64,000 nucleotides of DNA from Parabacteroides sp. ZJ-118. GTDB taxonomy: Bacteria; Bacteroidota; Bacteroidia; Bacteroidales; Tannerellaceae. A program made the translations under genes and the position numbers. The notes under the pieces are model-generated. The model had not been told where the DNA came from, did not search any database, and saw only the letters and a program-made list of their open reading frames with translations. Of this stretch, positions 1-7,594 are shown piece after piece. The DNA lies in contig NZ_JAAKDT010000007.1 of assembly GCF_011038785.1 (NCBI RefSeq), positions 1 through 64,000 on the forward strand, read 5' to 3'. Position 1 is the first letter of the stretch. Every line of letters begins with the position of its first letter.

Positions 1-229
1 CGACTTCGGAATCAAGAAGCTCAATAACGAGCAGATACTCGACCTGATGGAAATCATCGAGGACCGCCACGGGCGCAAATCAACCATAATCGCCTCGCAG
101 ATACCGGTCGCAGACTGGTATGACTGCCTGGAGACCAACACCACCGCCGCCGACGCAATACTCGACCGGATGGTGCACTCTGCCATACGTTTTGAACTCA
201 AAGGCGATAGTCTGAGAAAAAATCATTAA
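1..229 (+). CDS. istB: IS21-family helper ATPase IstB, C-terminal end (partial)
   Basis: The frame is open from base 2 and ends at TAA 227-229, so only about 75 C-terminal residues are in the window. They include IIASQIPVADWYD and AILDRMVHSAIRFELKGDS, the conserved end of IstB-type AAA+ proteins that assist the IS21 transposase IstA. The Walker motifs lie upstream of the window. The gene lies directly inside the IS end that interrupts the neighbouring integrase. Family assignment is firm; the exact IS cannot be named from this fragment. Confidence 0.88.
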   Translation, partial: DFGIKKLNNEQILDLMEIIEDRHGRKSTIIASQIPVADWYDCLETNTTAADAILDRMVHSAIRFELKGDSLRKNH

Positions 230-246
230 CTTTGCCGCATCAAAAG

Positions 247-287
247 TGTCCCAGCCTCCTCCGGCGCACTGTCCCAGTCTGCTCCGG
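247..287. repeat. Two direct repeats at the IS21 end
   Basis: TGTCCCAGCCTCCTCCGG (247-264) and TGTCCCAGTCTGCTCCGG (270-287) match at 16 of 18 bases and start 23 bases apart. Multiple repeated transposase-binding sites at the termini are typical of IS21 elements, so these are probably IstA binding sites. Their role here is inferred. Confidence 0.7.
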
Positions 288-289
288 TT

Positions 290-746
290 TTTCCAGTTTG
301 AGTTGCTTGGCATTCAACAGGTACTCACGGAATTTTTTGCACAAGTCCACATTCACATCGCCAAAAGTACATTGCCCTTTAACGAAATTGTAGAAATGCT
401 GATAGACAAACTGCCATTTCTGGTCTTTGCTTCGTGACATCTTCTTGAAGTAAGCAAGGAAATCGGCTTTCTGCTTGGTCTTATCCAAGAAGCCGAACTC
501 TTCATTGATAAGCGATTGCACTCTGATACAACGGATAGCCTCTGCCTTGTTCAACATATCGTTGTTGAACTCTCGCTCCATCTCGTTCTTCGGACGGGCA
601 TAGATGTAGATGCCGAGATATTCCCGGCGGCTCATCTGCATCGTTTCGGGGTTACGAACTGCCGGATAATAATCCAGATACAAGGAGATGCGATTATTCC
701 GAATCGCTCTCTGACGAACTGTTACTTTTGTACACGTGTGTGTCAT
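290..746 (-). pseudogene. Tyrosine recombinase/integrase, N-terminal fragment cut by the IS
   Basis: About 150 residues resemble the N-terminal half of Bacteroidetes tyrosine integrases: a start MTHTCTKVTVRQR, an arm-type DNA-binding strand region (RISLYLDYYPAVRNPETMQMSRREYLGIYIYARP) written here in two parts as seen, and a SAM-like core-binding helical region ending at CKKFREYLLNAKQLK. Family members have about 400 residues, so the catalytic domain with its Arg/His/Tyr residues is missing and the frame runs into IS sequence (EQTGTVRRRRLGHF). The start at 746 is chosen because it begins the recognisable domain; an upstream ATG at 818 is in frame. The gene lies downstream of the HTH gene on the same strand. 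The element is probably immobilised unless another copy acts in trans. Confidence 0.75.
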
Positions 747-841
747 ACTGTTTATATTTAGAGTTTTACATTTGTTTGGTGCAAAGGAATAAGGTGATTC
801 AATGGTGGCAACATTCACCGAAAAATAACTGACCTTCGGAA

Positions 842-1747
842 TTATTCAATCTTTGGGGCTGCAAATAGCTTATCCAATTCGGGCTTGGAGATAAGCGTGT
901 ACTTGCCTTTCTTCACCTTGGGGATATTATGATACTTTGCATAGTGATAGAGCTGGTCACGAGTGAGGCTGAACTTCTCCATTGCTTCAGGTACAGTATA
1001 GTATTGCGGTTCTTCAGGCGCAACAACTCCTTTGGCTATATCCACATGCTTCTTGGAATAGTACACCATGATGCCTTCTTTCTTCTTTGGAATGGCATTC
1101 TTGGAAACAAAAGTGTAGATGGCAGATAAGCTCATGCCGAACTTCTTCTGCATCTCTTGGACGCTATACCATTCGGTAATGTCGGGGTTTGGGGCTTTCT
1201 TGGCAAAGTAAGCGTCCATGTGCTTCTTGCTCCAGTAGGTTTTGCCACGATTGAAAGTCCGGGGGATGTTATTCTTCTTGGCTACCAAGAATATCCATGA
1301 CTCGTTTACATGGTATTTCTCTTTCACTTCGGCAGTAGTATAGAAGTCGGTGATAGGGGCTTTCTCTTTTGTAGGAGTATGGAACTCTGTCGGATTATTG
1401 AATAACTCATCAATATCCTCTTTCTTCAAAAGGTATTTGAAGCCCAATCGAGTGACCTTTAATTCACCTCGTTTAATGTATCCGTAAACGGTAGGTCGGG
1501 TTACTCCGAGATAGATTGCGGTCTCGGTAATTGTGAGAAATGGTTTGTCTTTGATTCTTTCGATAGGCTTTTCTTCAATCTTCTTCTCCACGAATTGATT
1601 GTTAGCCTTGATTGCTTCATCACGCCTCTTCTTTTTATAAAGAGCGTTGGCGCATTGTTTGGAACAACACGCTGTTGTTGTCTTTTGGGCGATAAACTCT
1701 TTACCGCACCAAACGCAAATTCGCTTAATTTTCAGGTTACTGCTCAT
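842..1747 (-). CDS. Four-HTH excisionase-like DNA-binding protein
   Basis: A 301-residue protein. Residues 11-32 form a small Cys cluster (CVWC at 11-14, then C27, C28 and C32) that could bind zinc. Then follow four winged-helix/HTH_17-type modules of similar layout, at about 69-116, 135-182, 192-236 and 249-296. Each begins F/WYT-x-E or similar and ends in a basic wing and a short helix. Single-module proteins of this type are excisionases or regulators in Bacteroides mobile elements; four in tandem is unusual. It is upstream of, and co-oriented with, the broken integrase gene (23-base gap to the ORF), so a role in excision or regulation of the element is likely. A phased four-copy repeat lies 32-67 bases upstream of its start and may be its binding site. 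No exact function is claimed. Confidence 0.8.
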   Translation of the reverse strand: MSSNLKIKRICVWCGKEFIAQKTTTACCSKQCANALYKKKRRDEAIKANNQFVEKKIEEKPIERIKDKPFLTITETAIYLGVTRPTVYGYIKRGELKVTRLGFKYLLKKEDIDELFNNPTEFHTPTKEKAPITDFYTTAEVKEKYHVNESWIFLVAKKNNIPRTFNRGKTYWSKKHMDAYFAKKAPNPDITEWYSVQEMQKKFGMSLSAIYTFVSKNAIPKKKEGIMVYYSKKHVDIAKGVVAPEEPQYYTVPEAMEKFSLTRDQLYHYAKYHNIPKVKKGKYTLISKPELDKLFAAPKIE

Positions 1748-1778
1748 TTTAATACATCTTTATTTCTCCATTATTACT

Positions 1779-1814
1779 GTAAATTCCCGTAAAACCGTGT
1801 AAAATGGCGTAAAG
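1779..1814. repeat. Four GTAAA repeats spaced exactly 10 bases apart
   Basis: GTAAAT (1779), GTAAAA (1789), GTAAAA (1799) and GTAAAG (1809) start every 10 bases, about one helical turn, so all face the same side of the helix. They lie just upstream of the four-HTH gene and near the presumed attachment site. They are probably an operator or integrase arm/excisionase sites; function is inferred. Confidence 0.6.
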
Positions 1815-1891
1815 TTTCTCCACGACCTTTCCACCCGAATTCCGGATAGCAACAAGCGAGCAACAAATGCGGTACAAAAATGAGCTGAAAA

Positions 1892-1925
1892 AGCCCTATA
1901 AACGATAACTATCGCTTATAAGGCT
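1892..1925 (-). terminator. Rho-independent terminator after mnmE
   Basis: AGCCCTATAAACGATA (1892-1907) pairs with TATCGCTTATAAGGCT (1910-1925) at 14 of 16 positions with a 2-base loop. On the minus strand the stem is followed by five T (complement of AAAAA 1888-1892). It lies 73 bases past the mnmE stop and may end that transcript even though it appears to be inside the integrated element. Confidence 0.7.
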
Positions 1926-1997
1926 AAAAAGAAAGACGCTCAAAATGAACGCCTTAATAATCATTGATGATGTATGCTAATCGTTGGTAATCACCAT

Positions 1998-3395
1998 TTA
2001 CTTGCCGATGCAAAAATGCTGGAATATATTCCGCAGCACCTGATCTGTCGTAACTTCTCCTATGATATCCGACAAGTGGAATATGCACGCTCGTAGATCT
2101 TGCGAAATGAGATCCCCGGAAAGGTTGGAGCTCAAGCCCTCTTGTACGTTATGTATAGCTTCCAGCGCATGCGTAAGAGCCTCGAAGTGGCGGACATTTG
2201 TCACGATGATGTCGCTTTGGTGGAGGGTGGGGATGGAAGCGACTTCCGTGAGGAGTTGTTGCAGCTCCGCGATATGCAGCTTGCGCTTGGCGGAGATCGC
2301 GATTTGATGCCAGTCGCCGGTGGGGAAAGAGAAGGCGGGGAGAGAGGGCGCGGGTAATACGTCGCATTTGTTCATCGCCAGGATAACAGACTTATCCGTC
2401 AATCTCGGAGCTATTGCCTGATAAAAAACCTCGAAATCCTTGAGGTCGCAGGTCAGGTCGTACATGAGGATGACGATTCGCGCTTGCTCTAGGGCCCTGA
2501 AACTGCGTTCGATGCCGAGCGCTTCGATCGTATCGCTTGTCTCGCGGATACCGGCGGTGTCGATGAAGCGGAAGAGCTGGCCGTTGATAAGGATCGTATC
2601 CTCGATAACGTCGCGGGTCGTCCCGTGGATGTCGCTGACGATCGCTTTATCCTCGTTCAGCAGCGCATTCAGCAAGGTGGACTTGCCAGCGTTCGTCTCA
2701 CCGATGATGGCGACGGGAATGCCGTTCTTGATGGCGTTACCTACGCTGAAAGATTGGGCGAGCCTGGAGATGACCTGCTCGATATGATCTGCGAGCGCGC
2801 GAAGCTCGCTACGATCTGCGAACTCCAATTCCTCGTGATCGCTGAAATCCAGCTCCAGTTCCATGAGGGAGGTGAAATGGAGCAGCTGGTCCCGGAGTCC
2901 GGTGAGCTCCTTACTGAAACCGCCTCGCATCTGGCTTAGGGCCAAACGATGCTGACCCGCCGAAGTGGAGGCGATCAGATCCGCGACGGCCTCCGCTTGA
3001 CTGAGGTCCATCTTGCCATTCATGAAAGCGCGTTGCGTATACTCACCCGGTCGCGCCATACGGCATCCGTTGGAGATAAGGGATTGCAGGATTTGTTGTT
3101 GGATATACGTCGAGCCATGGCAGGTGATTTCCACCGTGTCTTCCCCCGTGAAAGAATGGGGGGCGCGGAAAACGGCGGCGATCACCTCGTCTATCGTTTC
3201 GTCATCGTTGCCGCTGATGGAACCATACGTCAAGGTAGAAGCCTTTTGGGTAGACAAACGCTTACCCGCCCTCTTGGGGCGGAATATCCGGTCACAAATC
3301 TCGAGGGCATCCGGCCCGGAGACGCGGATCACCGCGATTCCTCCCACTCCCGGAGCCGTAGATATAGCGCAAATGGTACTCATCCCGTCTGTCAA
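1998..3395 (-). CDS. mnmE: tRNA modification GTPase MnmE
   Basis: 465 residues, the normal length. With MnmG it forms the cnm5/cmnm5 modification on U34 of certain tRNAs. The N-terminal folate-binding domain (to about residue 120) contains ISTAPGVGGIAVIRVSGP. The GTPase domain has the P-loop GETNAGKST (232-240), HGTTRD switch I (257-262), DTAG (279-282) and NKCD (342-345). The protein ends with the essential C-[LIVM]-GK motif (Cys462-IGK). The start codon overlaps the end of the upstream DUF362 gene (ATGA at 3392-3395), indicating translational coupling. Its 3' end is the presumed attachment site of the mobile element; the C-terminus is intact, so the insertion did not disrupt the protein. 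Confidence 0.97.
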   Translation of the reverse strand: MTDGMSTICAISTAPGVGGIAVIRVSGPDALEICDRIFRPKRAGKRLSTQKASTLTYGSISGNDDETIDEVIAAVFRAPHSFTGEDTVEITCHGSTYIQQQILQSLISNGCRMARPGEYTQRAFMNGKMDLSQAEAVADLIASTSAGQHRLALSQMRGGFSKELTGLRDQLLHFTSLMELELDFSDHEELEFADRSELRALADHIEQVISRLAQSFSVGNAIKNGIPVAIIGETNAGKSTLLNALLNEDKAIVSDIHGTTRDVIEDTILINGQLFRFIDTAGIRETSDTIEALGIERSFRALEQARIVILMYDLTCDLKDFEVFYQAIAPRLTDKSVILAMNKCDVLPAPSLPAFSFPTGDWHQIAISAKRKLHIAELQQLLTEVASIPTLHQSDIIVTNVRHFEALTHALEAIHNVQEGLSSNLSGDLISQDLRACIFHLSDIIGEVTTDQVLRNIFQHFCIGK

Positions 3396-4510
3396 ACCGT
3401 TATCAATTCATACGCTTGAGAACCCAGCCCGATTTCTTCCGCGTAACGCAGGCCGGCTTGCCAGTTCGTGTCCGGGTGGATCAGATGGAATTTATCCGCT
3501 CCCGCCAGATGCTCGTGCGGATGAGCCTCGGCCAATTTGTTGCCTCCGATAATAGGCGCATTGATCACCATATCAGCGCAAGCCTTATCCAAGGCCACCG
3601 GATCAAAAGAGGCGGCGATGCCCAGATCCGGGATGATGGCGGCGTCGTTATGGTTCCAGCAATCGCATTCCGGAGATACGTTCATGATAAAGCTGACGTG
3701 GAAATGGGGCTTGTCTGACAATACGGCTTTCGTGTACTCGTCGATCTTGTAATTCAATCGCTCGGAGGTGTCATCTTCGCCCATCACGGCGCCATCGTAC
3801 TGGCAAAGAGCCACGCACTGCCCGCAACCGACGCAACGTGCGTAATCGATCTCGGCCTTTCGGTTGTCGCTCAAATGGATGGCCTCGTGCCGGCAATGCT
3901 TGACACATAGGTTGCATCCCTTGCAATGATCGGTGTCGATTCGAGGTTGCGATGCCGAGTGAAGCTCAAGTTTGCCGCCTACGCTGGCGCATCCCATGCC
4001 GAGGTTTTTCAGCGCGCCGCCGAAGCCGGCCTGCTCGTGGCCTTTGAAATGGTTCATGGAAATGATGATATCGGCATCGGCGATGGCGGCGCCGATTTTC
4101 GGGGCCTTGCAATAGCGCCCGTCGATCTCGATTTCCCGGTAGTCCGTGCCTTTCACGCCATCGGCGATGATAACGTCGCAACCGGCGGACAGGGGATTGA
4201 ACCCGTTCTCCATGGCGCTTTGAAGATGATCGACAGCGTTGGAGCGGCGGCCTGAGTATAGGGTGTTACAATCGGTGAGGAACGGTTTCGCACCGAATCC
4301 GCGCAGCAGGCGCGCCAGGCGGGCGACGTAATTCGGGCGGATGTATGCCAGATTCCCCGGTTCGCCGAAGTGGATCTTGATGGCTACAAATTGATTCTTG
4401 AAGTCGATATTGGCGATACCGGCACGTTTCACCAGGCGCTCCAGCTTGTCCAGCAGGTTGCTGCTGGGGGTCGTGCGTAAATTCGTAAAGTAGACGTTGG
4501 ATGTGTTCAT
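3392..4510 (-). CDS. DUF362 protein with two 4Fe-4S clusters
   Basis: 372 residues. The first 185 form a DUF362-type domain (VAIKIHFGEPGN near 42-53; NHFKGHEQAGFGGALKNLGMG 153-173, shown here as one motif of conserved Gly/His residues). Two ferredoxin motifs CxxCxxCxxxC follow at 196-206 (CKGCNLCVKHC) and 226-236 (CVGCGQCVALC). Such proteins are cytoplasmic iron-sulfur proteins thought to act in electron transfer; the substrate is unknown. It is the first gene of a two-gene unit with mnmE, which it overlaps by 4 bases. Confidence 0.88.
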   Translation of the reverse strand: MNTSNVYFTNLRTTPSSNLLDKLERLVKRAGIANIDFKNQFVAIKIHFGEPGNLAYIRPNYVARLARLLRGFGAKPFLTDCNTLYSGRRSNAVDHLQSAMENGFNPLSAGCDVIIADGVKGTDYREIEIDGRYCKAPKIGAAIADADIIISMNHFKGHEQAGFGGALKNLGMGCASVGGKLELHSASQPRIDTDHCKGCNLCVKHCRHEAIHLSDNRKAEIDYARCVGCGQCVALCQYDGAVMGEDDTSERLNYKIDEYTKAVLSDKPHFHVSFIMNVSPECDCWNHNDAAIIPDLGIAASFDPVALDKACADMVINAPIIGGNKLAEAHPHEHLAGADKFHLIHPDTNWQAGLRYAEEIGLGSQAYELITV

Positions 4511-4532
4511 CTTTTTATTGGTTTAGTGCTGG

Positions 4533-4540
4533 CAAAGGTA
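4533..4540 (-). promoter_or_regulatory. Promoter -7 element for DUF362-mnmE
   Basis: CAAAGGTA on the plus strand is TACCTTTG on the minus strand, matching the Bacteroidetes TAnnTTTG box. It lies 23 bases upstream of the ATG. The -33 region is poor, with no clear TTTG. The GC-rich 4541-4721 region between this promoter and the nitroreductase gene holds nothing else recognisable. Confidence 0.5.
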
Positions 4541-4721
4541 TGAAAAACACGGAACATTTTTTACATTCGCGCAAGACAGATTGATAAGGATCCCCATTCC
4601 GCTGTGGAATCTCTTGGCCCTCCTCCGGTTGGGCGAGGGGGAGGGGAGGACGCGGGCTTGACCGTATGGCCGGCACGGGTCGCAGGATTTAGTCATTGAG
4701 AATTTTAAAAATAGGATCGCT

Positions 4722-5474
4722 ATGTCAGAAAGCATGAAGAACAGAAGAAGTATCCGTACCTATACGGATCAGGATATCCCGGAGTCTTTGCTGAATGAGT
4801 TGCTGGAAGTGGCTGCTCGCGCCTCGAATACGGGGAATATGCAATTGTACAGTGTCGTGGTCACCCGCGACCCCGCGAATAAGGAGAAACTGGCCCCGGC
4901 TCATTTTAACCAGCCCATGGTTACGGGAGCGCCGGTGGTCCTTACGTTTTGCGCGGACGCGAACCGTTTCGTGAAGTGGGCGGAGTGCAGGAAGGCGAAG
5001 GCCGGATTCGACAATTTGCAGACATTTATCGCCTCGACGATAGACGCGATGCTGTTTGCCCAGAGTTTCTGCGATGCCGCCGAGGAGAAAGGCCTGGGCA
5101 TTTGCTACCTGGGCACGACGGCTTACAACGCGGACCGGATTATCGAGGTGCTTTCTCTTCCTCGTCTGGTTGTCCCGATCGTTACGGTCACGGTGGGCTA
5201 TCCGGCAGCGCCTATACCCGCTCAAGTAGAGCGTTTGCCTCTGGCGGCCGTGGTACAGCACGAGACCTATACGGACTTTACCCCGGCCTCCATCGATGCC
5301 CTGTATAGTGAGAAAGAGGCATTGGCGGTGAACCGGCAGTTTGTAAGGGAGAATAATAAGGAGACCTTGGCTCAGGTCTTTACGGACGTACGCTATACGA
5401 AGCAGAATAATGAGTATTTCTCTGGCGTATTGCTTGGCGTGTTGAGGCGGCAGGGTTTCTTGCCGGAGGAATAG
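4722..5474 (+). CDS. Nitroreductase-family FMN oxidoreductase
   Basis: 250 residues resembling the NfsA-like branch of the nitroreductase fold. It begins with the FMN-binding RRSIRTYTDQDIP (about 8-20) and AARASNTGNMQLY (32-44). It also has the central GLGICYLGTTAYN region and a late VGYPAAP turn, and the C-terminal extension NNEYFSGVLLGVLRRQGF typical of this subfamily. It probably reduces quinones, flavins or nitro compounds with NAD(P)H as a cytoplasmic dimer; the natural substrate is unknown. It is alone on the plus strand, divergent from DUF362-mnmE and convergent with the nucleoside phosphorylase gene. Confidence 0.9.
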   Translation: MSESMKNRRSIRTYTDQDIPESLLNELLEVAARASNTGNMQLYSVVVTRDPANKEKLAPAHFNQPMVTGAPVVLTFCADANRFVKWAECRKAKAGFDNLQTFIASTIDAMLFAQSFCDAAEEKGLGICYLGTTAYNADRIIEVLSLPRLVVPIVTVTVGYPAAPIPAQVERLPLAAVVQHETYTDFTPASIDALYSEKEALAVNRQFVRENNKETLAQVFTDVRYTKQNNEYFSGVLLGVLRRQGFLPEE

Positions 5475-5566
5475 GTTCCCGGAGGGTCGCCGGGGGAGTC
5501 GGAAGCCTCGCGAGACGCGCGGCGAGGGGTCGCCGGGCATCCCGCACGCGTTTGAAACCAGATCCG

Positions 5567-6436
5567 CTAGATGCGCTCCAATACCTTTTCGATCAAACCT
5601 CCCAGCGAATCCTTGTAATCCGTGTTCATCCGGTGATCCACCCGCCCGGCGATGATACAGCATACGGTCATCGCCCGGTGCCCCATAAGGGCGGCCAGGC
5701 CGGCCAAAGAGGAGCTCTCCATCTCGAAGTTCGTAATCTTTCGCGCCTTGTAGTCGAAAGCCTCTATTTTCCGGTTCAACTCCGGGTCGGCCAGGGGCAG
5801 GCGGAGCTCGCGTCCTTGCGGCCCGTAAAAGCCATTCGCCGCGATAGTCGTCCCCCGGACCATGTCGTCGCGGGTGATTTGCTCGATCAACGACGGATCC
5901 GCCGATACGACATAGGGGCGGATGCCGTTAAGCCGCCAGTCCAGCTGTTTCACGAGTTCGGATTCCAGCTCTGCGTCGCGCACGGAGTCACTGTCCGCGT
6001 AGAAATAAATGACGCCATCGAATCCGATCGATTTCTCCGCCGCCACATAAGTCCCGATCGGGATGAACGGCTGCAACCCTCCGGAGGTCCCGATACGGAC
6101 CAGGGTAAGCCGCTTGAACGCCGGCTTGACCGTACGGGTCGCGAAATCGATATTCGCGAGCGCGTCCAGTTCATTCAATACGATGTCGATATTATCCGTG
6201 CCGATGCCATGGGAGACGACCGTGATCCGTTTCCCCCTGTATCGGCCTGTGATGGTATGAAACTCCCGGCTGGAAATCTCGCATTCCCGGGAATCAAAAT
6301 AGGAGGCGACGGTCGTGACCCGCGCGGGATCACCGACCAGCACCACGCGGTCCGCGAGTTGCTCCGGTCTTAGACGCAGGTGGAAAACGCTGCCATCCGA
6401 ATGGATCGCCAGTTCTGAGGCGGGGATTGTTCTCAT
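5567..6436 (-). CDS. Nucleoside phosphorylase (uridine phosphorylase-like)
   Basis: 289 residues of the PNP/UDP family. Visible motifs are VVLVGDPARV (the GDP phosphate-binding turn, about 30-39), SHGIGTDNIDI, RIGTSGGLQPFIPIGTYV (the core active-site motif), and NFEMESSSLAGLAALMGHRA with the ribose-binding Met-Glu pair. It should split uridine or related nucleosides into base and ribose-1-phosphate in the cytoplasm for salvage. It is longer than E. coli Udp (253) and the base specificity cannot be read from sequence. GC-rich spacers, including an imperfect hairpin at 5508-5530, separate it from its neighbours. Confidence 0.88.
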   Translation of the reverse strand: MRTIPASELAIHSDGSVFHLRLRPEQLADRVVLVGDPARVTTVASYFDSRECEISSREFHTITGRYRGKRITVVSHGIGTDNIDIVLNELDALANIDFATRTVKPAFKRLTLVRIGTSGGLQPFIPIGTYVAAEKSIGFDGVIYFYADSDSVRDAELESELVKQLDWRLNGIRPYVVSADPSLIEQITRDDMVRGTTIAANGFYGPQGRELRLPLADPELNRKIEAFDYKARKITNFEMESSSLAGLAALMGHRAMTVCCIIAGRVDHRMNTDYKDSLGGLIEKVLERI

Positions 6437-6518
6437 ATTCGATCAGTTGATTACGTTTGTCTTATTCAGGAGGGGCAAGGCGCGAACCCCGCCCCCTCCC
6501 CGTGCGGGCAGCCCTGTC

Positions 6519-7511
6519 TCAGTCCTTTAAGGGTCTTGACGGAGCGCCGGCCGGTTTGGCGATCGCTTCGCGCATGGAGGTGTCCGCCTCGATGTTCTTC
6601 ATCTTATAATAGTCCATTACGCCCAGGTTTCCCGTGCGGAAGGCGTCTGCCATCGCCTTGGGAACCTCCGCCTCTGCCTCGATCACCTTGGCCCGGGCCT
6701 CCTGCGCTTTCGCCTTCATCTCTTGTTCGAGGGCGACAGCCATCGCACGGCGCTCCTCGGCCTTTGCCTGGGCGATGTTCTTATCCGCTTGCGCCTGGTC
6801 CATTTGCAAGAAAGCGCCGATGTTCTTGCCTATGTCGATATCGGCGATGTCGATGGAAAGGATCTCGAAAGCCGTCCCGGCGTCAAGTCCCTTGCGAAGC
6901 ACTAGCTTCGAGATGGAATCCGGGTTCTCCAATACGGTCTTGTGGCTTTCGGATGAGCCGATGGAAGATACGATACCCTCGCCCACGCGGGCCAAGATCG
7001 TCTCCTCCCCGGCGCCACCCACCAATTGCTTGATATTTGCGCGAACGGTGACACGTGCCTTGGCGATTAACTGAATGCCGTCTTTCGCCACCGCTGTCAC
7101 CGGAGGGGTATCGATCACTTTCGGGTTCACCGACATTTGTACCGCCTCGAATACGTCGCGTCCGGCCAAATCGATAGCGGTGGCCATCTGAAAGGGAAGG
7201 TCGATATTCGCCTTCGACGCGGAAACCAGCGCGTGCACCACCTTCTCGACATGTCCACCCGCCAAGTAGTGCGCCTCCAGCTCGTCACGCGTGAGCGTCT
7301 TCAATCCCGCCTTGTGCGCCTCGATCATCGCGCGCGTGATGATCGAGGGAGGGACCTTGCGGATACGCATCAAGAATAACTGGATCAAGGAGATATTGAC
7401 TCCCGATACTTTGGCCGAGATCCAGAGCAGGAACGGCACGTAATAGAAAAAGATCGCCAGCAGAAGCACCGCAGCTCCCAACAGGACAAGGGGTAAAAAG
7501 GTTATTTCCAT
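6519..7511 (-). CDS. floA: Flotillin-like membrane protein FloA
   Basis: 330 residues, the usual length for FloA/UPF0365. One N-terminal hydrophobic segment (about 5-27) is followed by an SPFH-type domain ([29 protein letters not shown]-like core seen in parts). Next comes an Ala/Glu/Lys-rich coiled coil ([19 protein letters not shown]...[17 protein letters not shown]). FloA forms membrane-anchored oligomers that organise functional membrane microdomains. The ATG at 7511 is preferred over the TTG at 7517. It is encoded alone and co-oriented with the upstream TPR/PD40 gene. Confidence 0.93.
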   Translation of the reverse strand: MEITFLPLVLLGAAVLLLAIFFYYVPFLLWISAKVSGVNISLIQLFLMRIRKVPPSIITRAMIEAHKAGLKTLTRDELEAHYLAGGHVEKVVHALVSASKANIDLPFQMATAIDLAGRDVFEAVQMSVNPKVIDTPPVTAVAKDGIQLIAKARVTVRANIKQLVGGAGEETILARVGEGIVSSIGSSESHKTVLENPDSISKLVLRKGLDAGTAFEILSIDIADIDIGKNIGAFLQMDQAQADKNIAQAKAEERRAMAVALEQEMKAKAQEARAKVIEAEAEVPKAMADAFRTGNLGVMDYYKMKNIEADTSMREAIAKPAGAPSRPLKD

Positions 7512-7594
7512 ATACAAAAAAATTTAAGCGTGAATAGTTGTCTCTTCTCTCGGGCGGACAACCGCATCGCGGCTGTCTGCCCTGATCACTTAGT

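Larger units (their letters stand above)
1..292 (+). mobile_element. IS21-type insertion sequence, right end
   Basis: This segment holds the end of istB, about 17 untranslated bases, and a repeated end sequence (247-287). It is inserted in the integrase reading frame on the opposite strand. The boundary near 288-296 is estimated from where the integrase-like protein sequence stops (after AKQLKLEKP in the minus-strand translation). The rest of the element and any target duplication are outside the window. Confidence 0.75.
290..1997. mobile_element. End of an integrated genetic element abutting the 3' end of mnmE
   Basis: The segment is markedly more AT-rich than everything to its right and carries an integrase fragment and an excisionase-like multi-HTH protein. 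It ends at the stop codon of mnmE (1998-2000). The 3' end of mnmE/trmE is an established chromosomal attachment site for some genomic islands. The direct repeat that would prove integration must lie at the other end of the element, left of this window. Confidence 0.55.

Noticed and set aside
4725-5663. Minus-strand frame of 312 codons over the nitroreductase gene
   Set aside because: Its composition is that of an antisense shadow, and the plus-strand gene has clear family motifs.
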